Source: Rutidosis leptorrhynchoides
Taxonomy: Eukaryota > Streptophyta > Magnoliopsida > Asterales > Asteraceae
DNA: 64,000 bases
Direction: 5' to 3'
Assembly: GCF_046630445.1 (NCBI RefSeq)
Contig: NC_092333.1
Span: forward strand, 5,886,501-5,950,500
In this document: positions 37,674 to 51,953 of the stretch, one piece after another
Numbering within the stretch: position 1 is the first letter of the stretch
Layout: every line of letters begins with the position of its first letter
Notes under the pieces: model-generated
What the model was told of the DNA's origin: nothing
Seen by the model: only the letters and a program-made list of their open reading frames with translations
Databases searched by the model: none
Made by a program: the position numbers and the translations under genes

Positions 37674-39184
37674 ATGGCAATCCAAAAACACATTGTCTTC
37701 CATATTTTGCTAGTTACTCTGGTTTTCGGCGTCATCAATGCTAACTCATTAAGGTTAGGGTTCTACAAGAAAACATGTCCGCAAGCCGAAGCCATTGTAT
37801 ATGCAACAACCGCAAAGTACATTCATCAAGCTCCTCCTCTTACGGCCTCTTTGCTTCGTTTGCATTTTCATGACTGTTTTGTTAGGGTTCGTGCAGCAAC
37901 ACAAATCATCGGCTATTGTATACGAGTTTTACTGTTTTCTTTTTTTTTACATAATGTCATGAGAATTGTGATATATGACGTTTGTGCAGGGATGTGATAG
38001 TTCTGTGCTCTTAAACTCTACCACGACTAGCAAAGCCGAGAAAGACGGGCTTCCCAATCTGTCTCTCAGAGGATTTCAAGTTGTTGATGCCGTCAAAACT
38101 GCTCTCGAAGAAGCATGTCCCGGTGTTGTTTCTTGTGCAGATACCTTAGCTCTAGTTGCTAGAGATGCAATCCAGCAGGTATTGCAAGAAAATACAACTT
38201 CCTTATTGTAAAAACTGTCAATTGTTTTTTTTTTTGTTCCCTTTCGGGCCCAAATTACCACAAGCTTTGTGAGCAGACTAATCTGGAAAGGACATCCTGC
38301 AAGCTGTCCTGATTCATGCAACCTCTGTGGCTATAAGTGATGCTCCATGAATTCAAACTCCTGACATCCACTAACATATAAATATATAAAATTGAATAAC
38401 GTTTTTCCGATCAAACTGTTTGGGGATGACGAGGATTTCAAATTTGAATGGTCAAAAAACATATACTAATTGTTTTCTATATAGACTTTAATATAGAACA
38501 TATTATCTAATATACATAGAGTAAAGTGAATATAAGGCTGTTCCATATCTAGTTGGGTATAAGAAATGCATCATGTATCTATTGTTCGAAACAAAAGAAT
38601 TAATATATCTTTGATTTCTATGATTGTAAAAAGATTAAAACATTGAAAAATGAGCTTTTGACTTGTTTCTTAATCAATAATGTATTGGTTCGATACTCAA
38701 CTTGAAAGTATAACAACCACATATGACATATTCTCCATCCTCATTCATGTTGTACATTTGTCATGAAAACTTAATAACATAATGTATTTTGTTGCAGAAT
38801 AAGGGACCATTTTGGCCAGTGCCCTTAGGAAGAAGGGATGGAAGAGTATCGCTTTTCACAGACAGTTTCACACTACCTCCACCTTTTGCTAACATAACTG
38901 TACTCAAATCCATATTTGCCTCCAAGGGCTTGAATGTAAAAGACCTTGTCGTTCTTTCAGGTACGTTTTCCTTCTTTCTGATCCGCAATACATCCCTAGC
39001 ATTGTAGGAAGTAACAGTATCATCAATTTTTAACGTATTAATCTATGTTACTATAGGATCACACACTGTGGGCGTCTCTCATTGTTCAACAATCGCGACA
39101 CGATTACACAATTTTACTGGAAAAGGTGATACTGATCCATCTCTAGACCCGACATACGTACCTCAGTTGAAAAGTATTTTGTAA
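37674..39184 (+). pseudogene. Class III peroxidase, copy 2, cut in exon 4 by a copia element
   Basis: A tandem duplicate of the gene at 8099. Exons are 37674-37886, 37990-38178, 38798-38960 and 39057 onward, with the same GT-AG boundaries, phases and exon lengths as copy 1. Introns here are 103, 619 and 96 bp, which suggests the original intron 2 of copy 1 was also short. The protein has the signal peptide, the distal site LRLHFHDCF, GCDSS (GCDGS in copy 1) and the proximal SGSHTVG histidine. The copia LTR begins at 39180 after PQLKSI, and the frame stops at 39182-39184, leaving 230 residues. The lost C-terminal third includes the last two conserved cysteines, so a stable enzyme is unlikely. 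The missing end is not in this window and may lie beyond the nested insertions to the right. Confidence 0.88.
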
Positions 39185-39671
39185 AAAATCACATACAGAA
39201 TACAATAAACTTCTGGAATAGCAGAAAACTTCAACTATTAGCCAAAATTACACAATCCTTAATCAGAGAACAAATCAAAATAAATCTCAAGATGTTTGAG
39301 ATTTAAAATACACAATCAAAGACTAATAAGAATGTAATAGAACTGAAACAGAAGAATTAAAAGAACTGATTCTTCACAAATTATGATCTAGGGTTTTCTT
39401 TGAGAGAAATATGATGAAGCATATGATGAAATCGTAAAAACTGCTGAAACCCTAAATCATATTCTCTTTTATATTGGAGAAAATTGCTAAAACATCCTTG
39501 AATCTTCTTTGCACAACCTCAGCAGTCCATCTACTTTTGATAGTGTCAAAAATGGTCCCTTGGAAATCATAAGAATGTTAAATCCTGCATAAAATACTAG
39601 AAAACACCACAAATGAGGCAAAATAACATAACATACCAAAAATAAGTTTGATTGTTTATATAAATTTAACA
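39180..39671 (-). repeat. Copia 3' LTR
   Basis: About 492 bp, starting TGTAAAAAATC and ending TTTAACA on the plus strand. The adjoining GTTTGAGGGAGGG on the minus strand (39672-39684) is the polypurine tract. The likely target duplication is TATTT at 39175-39179, unverified because the other end is outside the window. Confidence 0.75.
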
Positions 39672-39684
39672 CCCTCCCTCAAAC

Positions 39685-41500
39685 TTATTTTTGGTACATA
39701 TCATATAAACCAAGTTTATTAGAAAGAAAACCATGTTGAATGACACTTAACCCTTTAGTTAAGATGTCAGCATATTGTAAAACAGATGGAACTTTAACAG
39801 TTTTAATCAAACCAATTGAAACTTTCTGCCTTATAAAATGAATATCAATCTCAAAATGTTTGGTTCTTTCATGAAAAACTGGATTTGCAGCAATTTGAAT
39901 GGCAGAATTATTATCACAGAATAAGTTAATAGGAAGTTTGAGATTAACATTCAACTCTTGAAGCAAATTTTTTATCCAAAAAATTTCACAAGCTGCTGCT
40001 GCCATAGCCCTATATTCTGCTTCAGCAGAGGAACTAGCAACAATATCTTGTTTTTTACTTTTCCAAGATATTAAAGATCCACAAAAATAAACTAAGTATC
40101 CAGAAACAGACTTCCTCATAACCTTGCACTTACCTCAATCAGCATCACAGTAAGCATAAACATCAAGATCATTACCTTTAACAAACTGAATTCCTTTTCC
40201 AGGAGCACATTTAAGATAACTAAGAACTCAAAAAGCTATATTCAAATGAGATTGTAAAGGAGCATGCATGAACTGACTAAGAACTTGTACAGCATAAGAA
40301 ATATCAGGTCTGGTAAGAGTAAGATAAATTAATCTACCAATCAGTTTTTGATACTCAGTAATATTTGATAACAAAGGATCTTTTTTACTTGGATAACAAG
40401 AAACACAAAGATTTGATTCAATAGGAGTGTTTGCAGGCTTACAACCAAGCATTCCATAGTCACTAAGAAGATCAAGACAATATTTTCTTTGATTCATACA
40501 AATACCTTTTTCATTATTTAAAATTTCAATTCCAAGAAAATATTTCAACTTCCCAAGATCTTTTATTTAAAATTTTGACTTCAAGAACAATTTAAACTTC
40601 TCAATTTCATTCAGATTATTACCAGTTACAACAATGTCATCAACATATACCAAAATAGCAATAAACACATTATCAGAAGACTTAACATATAATGAGTAAT
40701 CACATGTACTTTGTTTAAAACCATGTTCAACAAGAGCAGAGTTTAATTATTCATTTCATTACCTAGGAGCTTGTTTAAGTCCATCAAGAGACTCATTAAG
40801 TTTGCATACTCTTTTATCATTTTCAGAAAAATATCCTTCAGGCAAAGTCATATAAACTTCTTCATATAAATCACCATAAAGAAATGCATTATTAACATCT
40901 AATTGAAACATAGGCCAGTTGTTATTAACAGCAAGAGTAACAATGCATCTAATAGTAACATGTTTTACAACAGGAGAGAAGGTTTCTTCATAGTCAATAC
41001 CTTCTTGTTGACTATACCCTTTAACCACAAGCCTTGCTTTATACCTTTCTATTTCACCATTAGACTTATATTTGATTCTATAAACTCATTTATTACCTAT
41101 AGGTATTCTATCAGGAGGTAATTCAGTAATTACCCAAGTATTATTTCTATTTATTAGGTATTCTATCAGGAGGTAATTCAGTAATTACCCAAGTATTATT
41201 TCTATTTAAAGCAGCCATTTCAAGATTCATAGCATCTACCCAATTTTGATCACATGCAGCCTGTTTATAAGTCTTAGGTTCAACAGATTTATTCAAGTTA
41301 GACACAAAACACCAATTATCAGAATTAAGCATAGAATAATTCACAACTCTTTCAACACCATATTTAACTTTTCCTTCAATAACATAATCATCAAATTTCT
41401 TAGGAATATTATTCTCTCTGGTTGATCTCCTTATGTTTTGATCAACAACAGGTTCAGAATGACTTGTGCCCTCAGGAGATGTGAAATTGTCCAAAGGTGT
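39685..41500 (-). mobile_element. Copia reverse transcriptase and RNase H
   Basis: RNase H (SSSAEAEYRAMAAAACEIFW, ADILTKGL) and reverse transcriptase ([27 protein letters not shown]) sequence in copia order. Confidence 0.85.
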
Positions 41501-42957
41501 TGCTATAGGGCACTCATCACATGAAGGGCAAGTGTCACTAGCATTACCATCAATAGGACACTCATTTCTTAAAGGACAAACACCACTACTACCCTAACCA
41601 TCACTGAGTCTCTCTCCTCATCATTGAGACTTAGAGAATTTGATTGACTTAAAACACAATCAAAAAAATTAATTTGATTCAAACCACTACTACTATCACA
41701 ATTATCAGAAAACCTTTTAATTTTGAAAGGAAAAATAGTTTCATAAAACTTAACATCTCTAGAAAACAACACACTTTTATTTTCAAGATTAAAAAGTTTA
41801 TAACCCTTTTTTTGATTTGAATAGCCAATAAAAACACACTGCACATACCTGCTACTAAATTTATGTTTAGGGTTTAAATCAACAGCATAACAAAGACAAC
41901 CAAAAACTCTTAATTGAGAGAGACTAGGAGTTTTCTTAAAAATCACTTCATAAGGAGACAGACCAGAGAGTACATATGAAGGTGTCCTGCTAATTAAATA
42001 ACATGCAGTTAGAACACAATCACTCCACATATTAAGAGGTATCCCCCCTTGAAATATAAGAGCTCTTGCAACATTAAGCAAGTGTCTATGTTTCCTCTCT
42101 ACAATACCATTCTGTTGAGGAGTGTAAACACATGATGTTTGATGTAAAATTCCTTTGGAAGTCAAAAACTCATTAGTTTGATTATTAACAAATTCAGATC
42201 CATTATCAGACCTAAAGATTTTAACTTGTTTAGAAAATTGAGTTTCTAAGAAAGAAACAAAACTTTTAATTTGATGAATAACTTCATCTTTATGTTTAAT
42301 TAAATATATCCAAACACATCTAGAAAAATCATCAACCACAGTTAAAAAATATTTAAATCCATCTCTACTTTAAACTTTGAAAGGTCCCCACAAATCAAGA
42401 TGAACCAATTCACCTAGACTTGTAGTTTTATGTTCACTGAGAGAAAAAGAATCCCTTTTCTGATTTGCCTTATGGCAAATATCACAAGGTTCAATTAACT
42501 TATTATCACAATTAGTTATAGCAATTTTTCTTTTTCAAAATATCTAGACCATGATCAGAAGGATGACCAAGTCTAGAATGCCATAATTGTTTAGATATAT
42601 AACTTTTATTTTCAGAGAAACAAACATTCATACACACAGAATTGCTTACATCAAATACATAGAGACCATCATACATATCACCATTCCCTACAATTGTCCC
42701 TAGCTTCAAGTCCTGAATGTAACACTTAGACTTATCAAAACCAACAAATAAATCATTATCCTTAGAAAGTTTATACACAGAAAACAGACTTACACAATAT
42801 TCAGGTATAACTAACACATTGTGCAAAACAATATTTTTGGTTAAGTTTAAATCACCTATTTTTCTAATAAGAGCTTTTGTTCCATTAGGATGTCCAATAG
42901 TTAGATTTAAATGAGTTACATCAAAAACATTAGTTAAACCTTGAACAGAATCAGTCA
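41501..42957 (-). mobile_element. Copia integrase and gag-pre-integrase
   Basis: Integrase core (FRSDNGSEFVNNQTNEF, YTPQQNGIVERKHRHLL) preceded by the zinc-binding LWHSRLGHPSDHGL region. Confidence 0.85.
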
Positions 42958-45900
42958 TGTGATGCCCCGTACAAAACCATCGTGTACGATTCATCAACAA
43001 CAGGATTATCACAAGGTCAAACACTATATGCTGTTTCAAAACAAGTTTGCATTCATGAATAAAGGTGACGTTTTAACCAACGTCGAATGTTTAACAACCA
43101 AAAGTATGCTTCTACGAATAGCAAGCAATAATAGTACGTGACCCGTAGGTCGTTACAAATACATCGTTTCAAAAATAATAAAGTTTGAATGCAAGATAAA
43201 ATGTTTCATGCGGTGACATCTCTAGTAAGCACAGCGGAAGTCTACAAGACATGACTAGTACAACAGCGGAAGCAAGCAACCTTAAGCACCTGAGAAAAAC
43301 ATGCTTAAAACGTTAACACAAATGTTGGTGAGCTATAGTTTAAGTATAACAGTATGTAAGGTAGGCCACGATATTTCAGTGCTTCAACAGCGTTTCAAAA
43401 CAGTATGTAAAGTATATGTTTAACCGTGGGCACTTGGTAACTAACTTAACATTTATAACCCCCTGAAAGTACACTTGGCAAGTGCGTATGTTTACGAAGT
43501 ATTAAACACCCATTAAATGCTAGCGCTACTAGCCCGAGTGGAGATGTCAAACCCTATGGATCCAAATCTAAGATTCGCGTTCACCGGTTCAAAGACCAAT
43601 GACTAAACGTTACCGAGCTAAGGGGAAAGTTTATGCCGTTGTATAACCCACACATATATAAAGTTTAAGTACTCGTGCCTAGTATGTAAAATGTAAAATG
43701 CACATGTATTCTCAGTTCCTAAAATAGTTAAAGTAAAAAGGGATGCTATAACTCACAGTGGAAAAGTAGTAGTAAAGTTGGTTCGGAAAAGTAAGCAAGT
43801 ATGTAGGTCCGGAAAGTCCTCAACCTAAGTTAAAAGTTACTAAGTCAGTAAATCGTCCCAATAGTTTTATAAGTATGTAAATTAGGTCTTAAGTATCATC
43901 ATCATTCATCATCAAACAAAAAGTATAAAGTAAGTTTCATTCTAGAAAAGAGTTTAAAACAAAGGCTGACTTCCATCAGTCGCCACGGCCTCTATACAAA
44001 CTGAATTGAGGTGGGACCAGTGGCCATGGCTCCGTATATGAGTGATTTAGTTGCTGTAAAAATTCCAGAACTAAAATCGTCTTCGTTTGACCGTGGCGAT
44101 GGTTTAAGTGCGAGTAGGTCAGAATTTTCAGCACAACGTTAAAAGGACATAGTGACATTCGGAGGGCCATAGATCCTAAACCGTAACTCGGATTAAGACG
44201 AGGTGTAAATGAAAAATTATCTACTTGAACAGAGATAACTGAAAATCAACTTTACAGTAGCCCATGTATTCTGATCAGACCCGAAAAACAGTAGGTTTAG
44301 CTTTCCGGTGGGTTCTTGGTGCTCGATGCTCATCACGGTTCTCATCCTTGATGCATATAGCTTCAAGTGTACAACTCGTTGATGTGTTTGCATCATATTT
44401 GCCAAGTTTTGACCATCATAACACAAGTGTAAGTCTAAGATAAGTAGCACAACTCAATTAAGTGTTGCAAGTAGTTTGATGAACCAAAGTTACATCAAGA
44501 TCTTAGATCCGACACATATATAAACTCTAAAAGTGATATTAAGCTACAAACTTGAAAGTAAACTAAGTAATCAAGATCTTAAGTTGTAGAACATAGTTCT
44601 TAGTTAGATCTTGAAGATCCAAGACCCAAAAGTCTAGATCTAAAATTACTAAGTTAAATCCTAAGTCATAACACTTGAATCTTTACTTTAATGAAACCAT
44701 AAGTTATGAAACTTAGATTCTCATCTTGTAAAGTGTATGTAAGCTTATAAGCTCTTGTTTACAACAAAATTAGAAGACCATAAGCTATAGAAACTTAGAT
44801 TCAACACAAGTATATGAAGTTATAACTAGAAAGTTATACTTCCATGTTCTTGAACTTATAAAGTTAACTTTTTGTTTCAAGAAATATGAGATCAAGATTA
44901 ACTAGTAATACTTGACCAAATTAACAACATTTCAACTTTAAAGTACATAAAATGAAGAAATAAATTAAATCTACAAGTAACAAGTTCATGATTGTTCATA
45001 CTTTAAAGATTCAAGCCAAGGCTTTAATCTTTAAGAAAGTAAACCTTAAGTTTACAAACATGGATACAAGTATGATTTTAAAACTCATGAACTTTAAATC
45101 TTTTAAAGCATTAAATGTAGAACCATAAACTAGAAAGTTTAGGTTCTTGTTTGTTCTTGTAATACAAGATAATATGAAGAATAAACTAGGAAGTTTGATT
45201 CTTACAACTACAAACAACAACAAGTAATTAAACAACAATAAACAACAAGTAACATAAACAAGTAAATGATGATGATGATGGGAGTCTAGGCTACGGTTTT
45301 GATGAGGAAAAAGAAAGAAAAAGAAGACTTGTTACTTACAAGAATGGAGAGAAAAGATGAGAGAAAATGTGAAGTAAAATGAAGTGTGTGAAAGAGTGAA
45401 ATGGATACAAGTAATAAGTAATAAAAAAAAAAATTTGAACTCTCCCTCCTACACTCCCATAGCCGACGGTTTTCAACACAAAAGGGGGAGGGAAAAGTCC
45501 ACTAGTTACTTGCATGTATTTAGCTCAAATTGGTATAAAGTTATGTTGTTATGGGAAAGTGTTGTAATTGTACAAGTAACTAGTCTTTCATTCACCAACT
45601 AAACTAGTTTAAGTCTCAAAGTAATACTTACATGAAAGATGGGCTAAATAGTCCATTAAGTGTGTAGGGTGGGCTTCTAAGTCCACTAATCACGAGTCCA
45701 TTAATAAAAGACCAAGTATGTAACAAATAATCCAATAAAGCCCAAGTAATTAACTAGTATCCTTAGTTAATTAAAAATGACTAATAATAATTAATCATGA
45801 ATGTAAATAATATTTAAAAATATTATTCGTGTAATGTACGTGAGTCACAAAGACAATTCGGGCCATGAAAAGTTAAATACGGTAACAAGTAACACGTATA

Positions 45901-45977
45901 AGAACAAGTTTATTAAAACGCAAGCATTAATAATAAATTATTAATAATTAAACGTTGGAAAATCCAGGGTCGTTACA
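42958..45977 (-). repeat. Tekay-like 3' LTR
   Basis: 3,020 bp, starting TGTGATGCCCCG and ending GGGTCGTTACA. It shares the block near 43300 (TGAGAAAAACATGCTT) with the other gypsy LTRs but is a distinct family. It contains no gene. Confidence 0.85.
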
Positions 45978-46083
45978 TTACCCACCTGTTAAAGAAAATT
46001 TTCGTCCCGAAATTTTAAGCTGAGGTAGATGGAGGAGTCGGGAAAAGGTGAGGATACTTCCGCATCATTTGATCCTCTCGTTC

Positions 46084-47238
46084 CTAGGTAAACTCAGGTC
46101 CTCGTTTGGCATTCCATCGTACTCGGACGATCGAAATCTTGTTGTGTTTCAAAGTTTTGACCTCACGGTCCATAATTTCGACAGACTCTTCCACGAAGTG
46201 AAGTTTGTCGTCAATTGTAAGTTCCTCCAAAGGTATAACATGTTCCGGTTCAGCAAGACACTTCTTCAAATTTGATACATGAAAGGTAGGAGGAACGGAG
46301 CTCAATTGAGTTGGAAGATCCAAACGGTAAGCAACGGGTCCAACACGTTCCAAGATTTCAAAAGGACCAATGTATCATGGGTTTAACTTTCCACATTTTT
46401 CAAAACGGATTACACCTTTCCAAGGTGCAACCTTCAACATTACACGGTCACCCACGTTGAATTCAAAGTCCTTACGTTTGAGGTCGGCATAACTCTTTTG
46501 ACGATCACGGGCCGTCTTAAGTCTCGCTTGAATCTGAGAAATCTTCTCCGTTGTTTCATGGACTACCTCGGGTCCAGTGATTTGCTTTTCACCTACTTCG
46601 GCCCAACAAATAGGAGATCGGCACTTGCGGCCATACAGCGCTTCAAAAGGTGCGGCATTAATACTCGAATGATAACTGTTGTTGTAAGAGAATTCGGCTA
46701 GCGGAAAATGCCTTTCCCATGCCTTTCCAAAGTTAATAACACAAGCACGCAACATGTCCTCCAAAGTCTGAATCGTTCGTGCGCTCTGACCGTCGGTCTG
46801 TGGGTGATAAGCAGTACTCATGTCGAGACGAGTTCCCAAGGCTTCTTGCAAAGAACGCCAAAATCTAGAAGCAAAACGGGGATCGCGATCTAAGATGATC
46901 GATAAAGGTACACCATGACGAGATACAACCTCTTTGATGTATAGTTGAGCGAGTCTCTCCATCGTATCCGTTTTCTTCGTGGCTAAAAAGTGTGTAGATT
47001 TGGTAAGACGGTCAACAATAACCCAAATGGTATCGTATACGTCCACCGTCTTTGGTAGCTTGGTAATGAAATCCATTGTTATCCTTTCCCACTTCCATTA
47101 CGGGATTTCCGGTTGTTGAAGTAACCCAGAAGGTCTCTGATGTTCGGCCTTAACCTTCGAACAAGTCAAACACTTACCAACATACGTTGCAACATCTTTC
47201 TTAAGATTCGGCCACCAATACTGTTCCTTAAGATCGTG
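46084..47238 (-). mobile_element. Tekay-like integrase and chromodomain-like tail
   Basis: Integrase core ([34 protein letters not shown]) followed by [18 protein letters not shown] and the tail [18 protein letters not shown], which matches the chromodomain region of this lineage. Confidence 0.85.
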
Positions 47239-49505
47239 TTACATTTTACCCGCTCCGGGATGAATCGAATATCTCGACTTGTGGGCCTCATCTAGTATAA
47301 GGTTCCGTAGATCTCCATAACGAGGTACCCAAATTCTTCCAGCATAGCATCGGAGTCCAGACTCCCTAACTTCGAATCGAGAGACGAGAATGTTCAAGTG
47401 TTCATAAGATATATTCTCTTCCTTGAGAGCCTCATCTTGGGCTACTCGGATCTGGCTATTGAGGTTTGAATGAATGGTGATGTTCATTGCCCGAACAAGA
47501 AGAGGTGCCGTCCTCTCCTTTTGGCTTAAAGCGTCAGCCACAGCATTGGCATTGCCAGGGTGATAACGAAGTTCACAATCATAGTCATTTAGCGTCTCCA
47601 TCCATCGAAGCTGTCTCATATTCGGTTGCTTCTGATCAAAGATGTGTTGGAGGCTTTTATGATCGGTGAAAATAGTACTCTTAGTTCCATAAAGGTAATG
47701 TCTCCACAGCTTTAATGCAAAAACAACGGCTCCAAGCTCGAGATCGTGCGTAGTGTAATTTCGTTCGTGAATCTTCAGTTGACGAGAGGCATAAGCGATA
47801 ACCTTTGTTCGTTGCATCAGTACACAACCAAAACCACTTTTCGAAGCATCGTAATAAATGACGAAATCGTCACTGCCTTCAGGATGTGATAAGATAAGTG
47901 CGGTGGTTAACTTCTTTTTCAAGGTTTGAAATGCAGATTCCTGTTCGGGTTCCCAAATGAACTTCTTCCCTTTGTGAGTCAGCGCGGTCAAAGGACGCGT
48001 AATCAGAGAGAAACCTTCAATAAATCTTCGGTAGTAATCGGCGAGACCTAAAAATTGGTGGATGTGAGTCGGAGTAGTGGGGGTTTCCCACTTGCTGATA
48101 GCTTCAATCTTGGCAGGATCAACTTTGATACCCTGGTCGCTCACAACATGACCCAGAAATTGGACTTCCTTCAACCAAAATTCACACTTGGAGAATTTTG
48201 CATAAAGTTGCTCTTGTCTCAAGAGTTCAAGCACTAATCGAAGATGTTGCTCATACTCTTCTTCGCTCTTGGAGTAGATGAGGATATCATCTATGAAGAC
48301 GATAACGAACTTATCCAGGTATGGCTTGCAGACACGATTCATGAGATTCATGAACACGGCAGGTGCGTTGGTTAAACCGAATGGCATCACGAGAAACTCA
48401 TAATGACCATAACGAGTTCTGAATGCAGTCTTCATCACATCGCTCTCTTTCACCCTCAACTGGTGATAACCGGATCGTAAATCGATCTTAGAGTAAACGC
48501 TCGATCCTTGTAGTTCATCAAAAAGATCGTCAATTCGGGGAAGAGGATACCGATTCTTGATCGTCAATTTGTTGAGTTCACGGTAGTCGATACACATACG
48601 GAAGGATCCATCCTTCTTCTTCACAAATAAAACAGGTGCGCCCCAAGGCGAGAAACTTGGTTGGATAAATCCACGGTCTAGCAGTTCTTGTAATTGGCTC
48701 TGCAACTCTTGCATTTCGAAAGGTGCGAGTCGATAAGGTGCGCGAGCTACAGGTGCAGCTCCTGGCACTAAATCGATCTGAAACTCTACTGCTCTCGGTG
48801 GCGGTAATCCAGGCAATTCTTCCGGAAAGACATCAGAAAATTCGTTCACAATTCGTACGTCATCCACGCTCTTCTCTTCGATTTCTAATGTTTTCACATG
48901 TGCCAAAACAGCAAGCCGTCCTTTTTTCATGATCTTTTGCGCTTTCATGCAACTAATGAGATTCAGTTTCGAGCTACATCTCTCTCCGTAAATAATCAGT
49001 GGCTCACCGTCTCCGTGCGGTATACGAAGAGCTTTATCTCCACAGATAATGTCAGTCTTTATCTTGGTCAACCAGTCCATACCGACAATAACATCAAAGC
49101 TTCCCAACTTAATGGGTATCAAGTCAATCTCGAAATCCACACCAGCTATGTTGATAATAGCTCCTCGGATAATTTGGTCAACTTTCTCAAGTTTTCCATT
49201 GGCTACCTCTACAAGCATACTCTCCTTTAAAGGAACTAACGACCAATTTATCTTATCGCAAAAGTGTCTACATACATAACTTCTATCGGCACCAGTATCA
49301 AATAGGACAGAAGCTAATAGATTGTTGATAGTGAATATACCTGTCACCAAGTCAGGGTTCTCACGAGCATCCCTTGCATTTACATTGAATGTTCTTCCAC
49401 GCGGTGGTCCGCCGTCCTTTTGCTTGTTGGGACACTCATTTCTGAAGTGGCCCGTCTGTCCGCATTCATAACACTTTCTCGGTCCATTGGGATTCGGCTT
49501 CCCAG
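47239..49505 (-). mobile_element. Tekay-like protease, reverse transcriptase and RNase H
   Basis: A long coding stretch: CCHC zinc knuckle ([15 protein letters not shown]), protease ([11 protein letters not shown]), reverse transcriptase ([34 protein letters not shown]) and RNase H ([17 protein letters not shown]). This is the best-preserved part of the element. Confidence 0.9.
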
Positions 49506-50366
49506 TCATGGTGGTGATCTTGCAGTCCCTGCCAATATGCCCGGTCTTTTTGCATTTTTCACAAACAACGTTACAGTACCTGGTATGGTGCTTGTAGCAC
49601 CTCTTGCACTGTGGTAGAGTACCCTTGTAGTTGGGGTTTGAGCCAGTGTTCGGGTTGGGGTTCCCACCGTTGTTGTTTCCTTTGAAACCCTCATGTCGCT
49701 TCGCTGGGTTTTGATCATAGGCTCTACCCTTGTTGTTATCCCACTTTCGCTTATCACTACCACCCGCTTCGAATTTTGCCTTTTCCGGTTCATCGATGAC
49801 TTAGGAAGTCCCCACAAGTACCTTTCCATGTGCTTAAACTCCGGAGTGACCATGGTAGGACACATTAGGGCTAACTCCAGATACCTATGGTTGTAACCAT
49901 CGAGATCGTTTCCCACAACCTTCGACTGCATAAACTCAATCTCCATTTTTTGGATCTCTGTCCTAGGGCAATATTCCTCAATCAGGGCCCCTTTGAACTC
50001 CTCCCATGGGGTAGCAAACGCCTCATCAATACCCTTTGCTTGAGCCAACGTGTTCCACCATGTTAGTGCGCCATCAGACAGCGTACATGAAGCAAACTTG
50101 GTTTTGTTCTCCTCTGAGTAGTTACTAACTCGAAACACAGATTCTAATTTCTCAAACCACTAAGTGAGACCAACTGGCCCCTCAGTTTCGCTAAAGTTGT
50201 GGGGCTTGCAGCTTTGAAACTCTTTGTATGTGCACCCATTACGAATGGGCTGGATAACCGGTGGCTGTGGAGCTTGGGGGTTCATTTCCGCTAAAGCTAC
50301 GGCGACTCGTTCATTGATCATTTCCTCGATTTGGGCTGCGGTGGGTGTTGATCTTCCGTTGGCCAT
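49506..50366 (-). mobile_element. Tekay-like gag
   Basis: Gag with the typical CTYKEFQSCKPHNFSETEGP start region and ALTWWNTLAQAKG, followed by a basic Asn/Gly-rich region. Confidence 0.8.
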
Positions 50367-50664
50367 TGATGTTCTAAATAAAAATTTTGACTCAAGTCAA
50401 AATCCAGTAATCAAATAGTAATAATACAATATATGGTAACCAACATAGAATCAACACATCACATATTTATTAAGTAACGCAAATAGATTCAGATACCACA
50501 GAATCATCATACAGTAGCATAAATAGAACACTGTGCAAGAATTAAACAACACAAAGTTCCATTTATTAATAATAAGTTGCATACATCCGCGTAGGTTCGT
50601 ACAATACATAAGTGAAACATAAAACTATAAATGAGATTACATAATAAAATCTACTACAAATGTC

Positions 50665-51157
50665 CTATGGTGATGGTGGGTGTAGGATGTCCATTACGTG
50701 GGACATCTGGTCCTCAAGCTCAGTGACCCGAGCACGGAGGATGTACACTTCCCTCATCAGTTCCTCGACAGAGGGAGATGGTGGGGCAGGCGGTGCAGTC
50801 GGTACGGGTGGTGCTGGTGGAGCTGGTGGTGCAGACGGTCCGGCTCCAGAAGTAGAGGCTGCGAAGCGGTAAGGCTTACGGATGAAGGGATCAGCAGGAT
50901 ACGGCACAAGCCGCTTTCTGGCAGTAACCCTACGACGCCGACCATGAGTGTCAATGAATGGCCGACCTCCATTAATCCCTGGAATGACGGTACCATCGAA
51001 ATGTACCGCTTCTTCGGCGGGGTGGAGAGTGGCTGTACAGGTGCATCATCAGGGTCTTCATCTGAATCCTCTTCACTAGAGTCGTCAGAGGATGAGTCGT
51101 CGGATAAAGAATCGGCGGATGATGGGTCATCTAGATCGGCTGGGGGTGGCTGCACGG
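50665..51157 (-). mobile_element. Leader ORF region upstream of gag
   Basis: Pro/Ala-rich and Asp/Ser-rich coding-like sequence before gag, with a coiled-coil-like SVEELMREVYILRARVTELE. A related leader remains in the non-autonomous element at 57.4 kb. Confidence 0.5.
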
Positions 51158-51758
51158 TCTAACGACCCGTCCTAATCCATCAGGACGAATACATTACATT
51201 TGGTTACATCGCGAGGTACTTGACCTCTATATGATACATTTTACAAACATTGCATTCGTTTTTAAAAGACAAACTTTCATCACATCGAAAGTTGACAGCA
51301 TGCATACCATTTCATAATATATCCAACTATAAATGACTTAATAATATTCTTGTTGAAATCAACGACTCGAATGCAACGTCTTTTGAAATATGCCATGAAT
51401 GACTCCAAATAATATCTTTAAAATGAGCAAATGCACAGCGGAAGATTTCTTTCATACCTGAGAATAAACAAGCTTTCAAGTGTCAACCAAAAGGTTGGTG
51501 AGTTCATAAGTTTATCATAAAACAATAAAATTCATCATTTTGATAGACCACAAGATTTAAATGATGCATGGTACAACTGGGACCGAATCCTATACCCACC
51601 TGTAATGTACATGCGATATCTTTTAAATACAGTACACCTTTCTCGTGTACGAAACCATTTTTCATAAATCTTAGTAACCGTACACATATCTCGTGCACAA
51701 AAACTAATACACATAACCTGTGTATAAAAATTATTCTCTCGATACATAACATTCACAT

Positions 51759-51953
51759 CAATTGGTGGCAATTATCATGTCCACATAATTCAATGGTGGT
51801 AATTATCATGTCCACATAATTCAATGATTCAATGGTGGCATTTATCATGTCCACATAATTCAATGGTGGCAATTATCATGTCCACATAATTCAATGGTGG
51901 CAATTATCATGTCCACATAATTCAACGATGGCACTTATCATGTCCACATAATT
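51759..51953. repeat. Tandem array, 31-bp unit
   Basis: Six copies of a 31-bp unit containing ATTATCATGTCCACATAATT, with one short insertion between copies. Confidence 0.9.

Larger units (their letters stand above)
39180..42957 (-). mobile_element. Ty1/copia retrotransposon, broken, interrupted by a gypsy element
   Basis: Minus-strand copia element inserted in exon 4 of peroxidase 2. From left to right it shows the 3' LTR, a polypurine tract, RNase H, reverse transcriptase, integrase and the gag-pre-integrase region, the normal copia order read in reverse. It ends where the gypsy LTR begins at 42958; its gag and 5' LTR are not in the window. The sequence style suggests an Ale-like lineage, with low certainty. 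It is broken at several places (perhaps five to ten). Age cannot be judged with one LTR, but it is older than the gypsy element inside it. Confidence 0.85.
42958..51157 (-). mobile_element. Tekay-like Ty3/gypsy retrotransposon, broken, right side interrupted
   Basis: Minus-strand element inserted in the copia element. From left to right: a 3.0-kb 3' LTR, polypurine region, integrase with a chromodomain-like tail, RNase H, reverse transcriptase, protease, gag and a leader ORF. The gag, RT and tail resemble the Tekay (Del) chromoviruses. Its 5' LTR is not in the window because another LTR starts at 51158. The likely left target flank is AGTCA (42953-42957). There are about four or five breaks in the coding part. 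Confidence 0.85.
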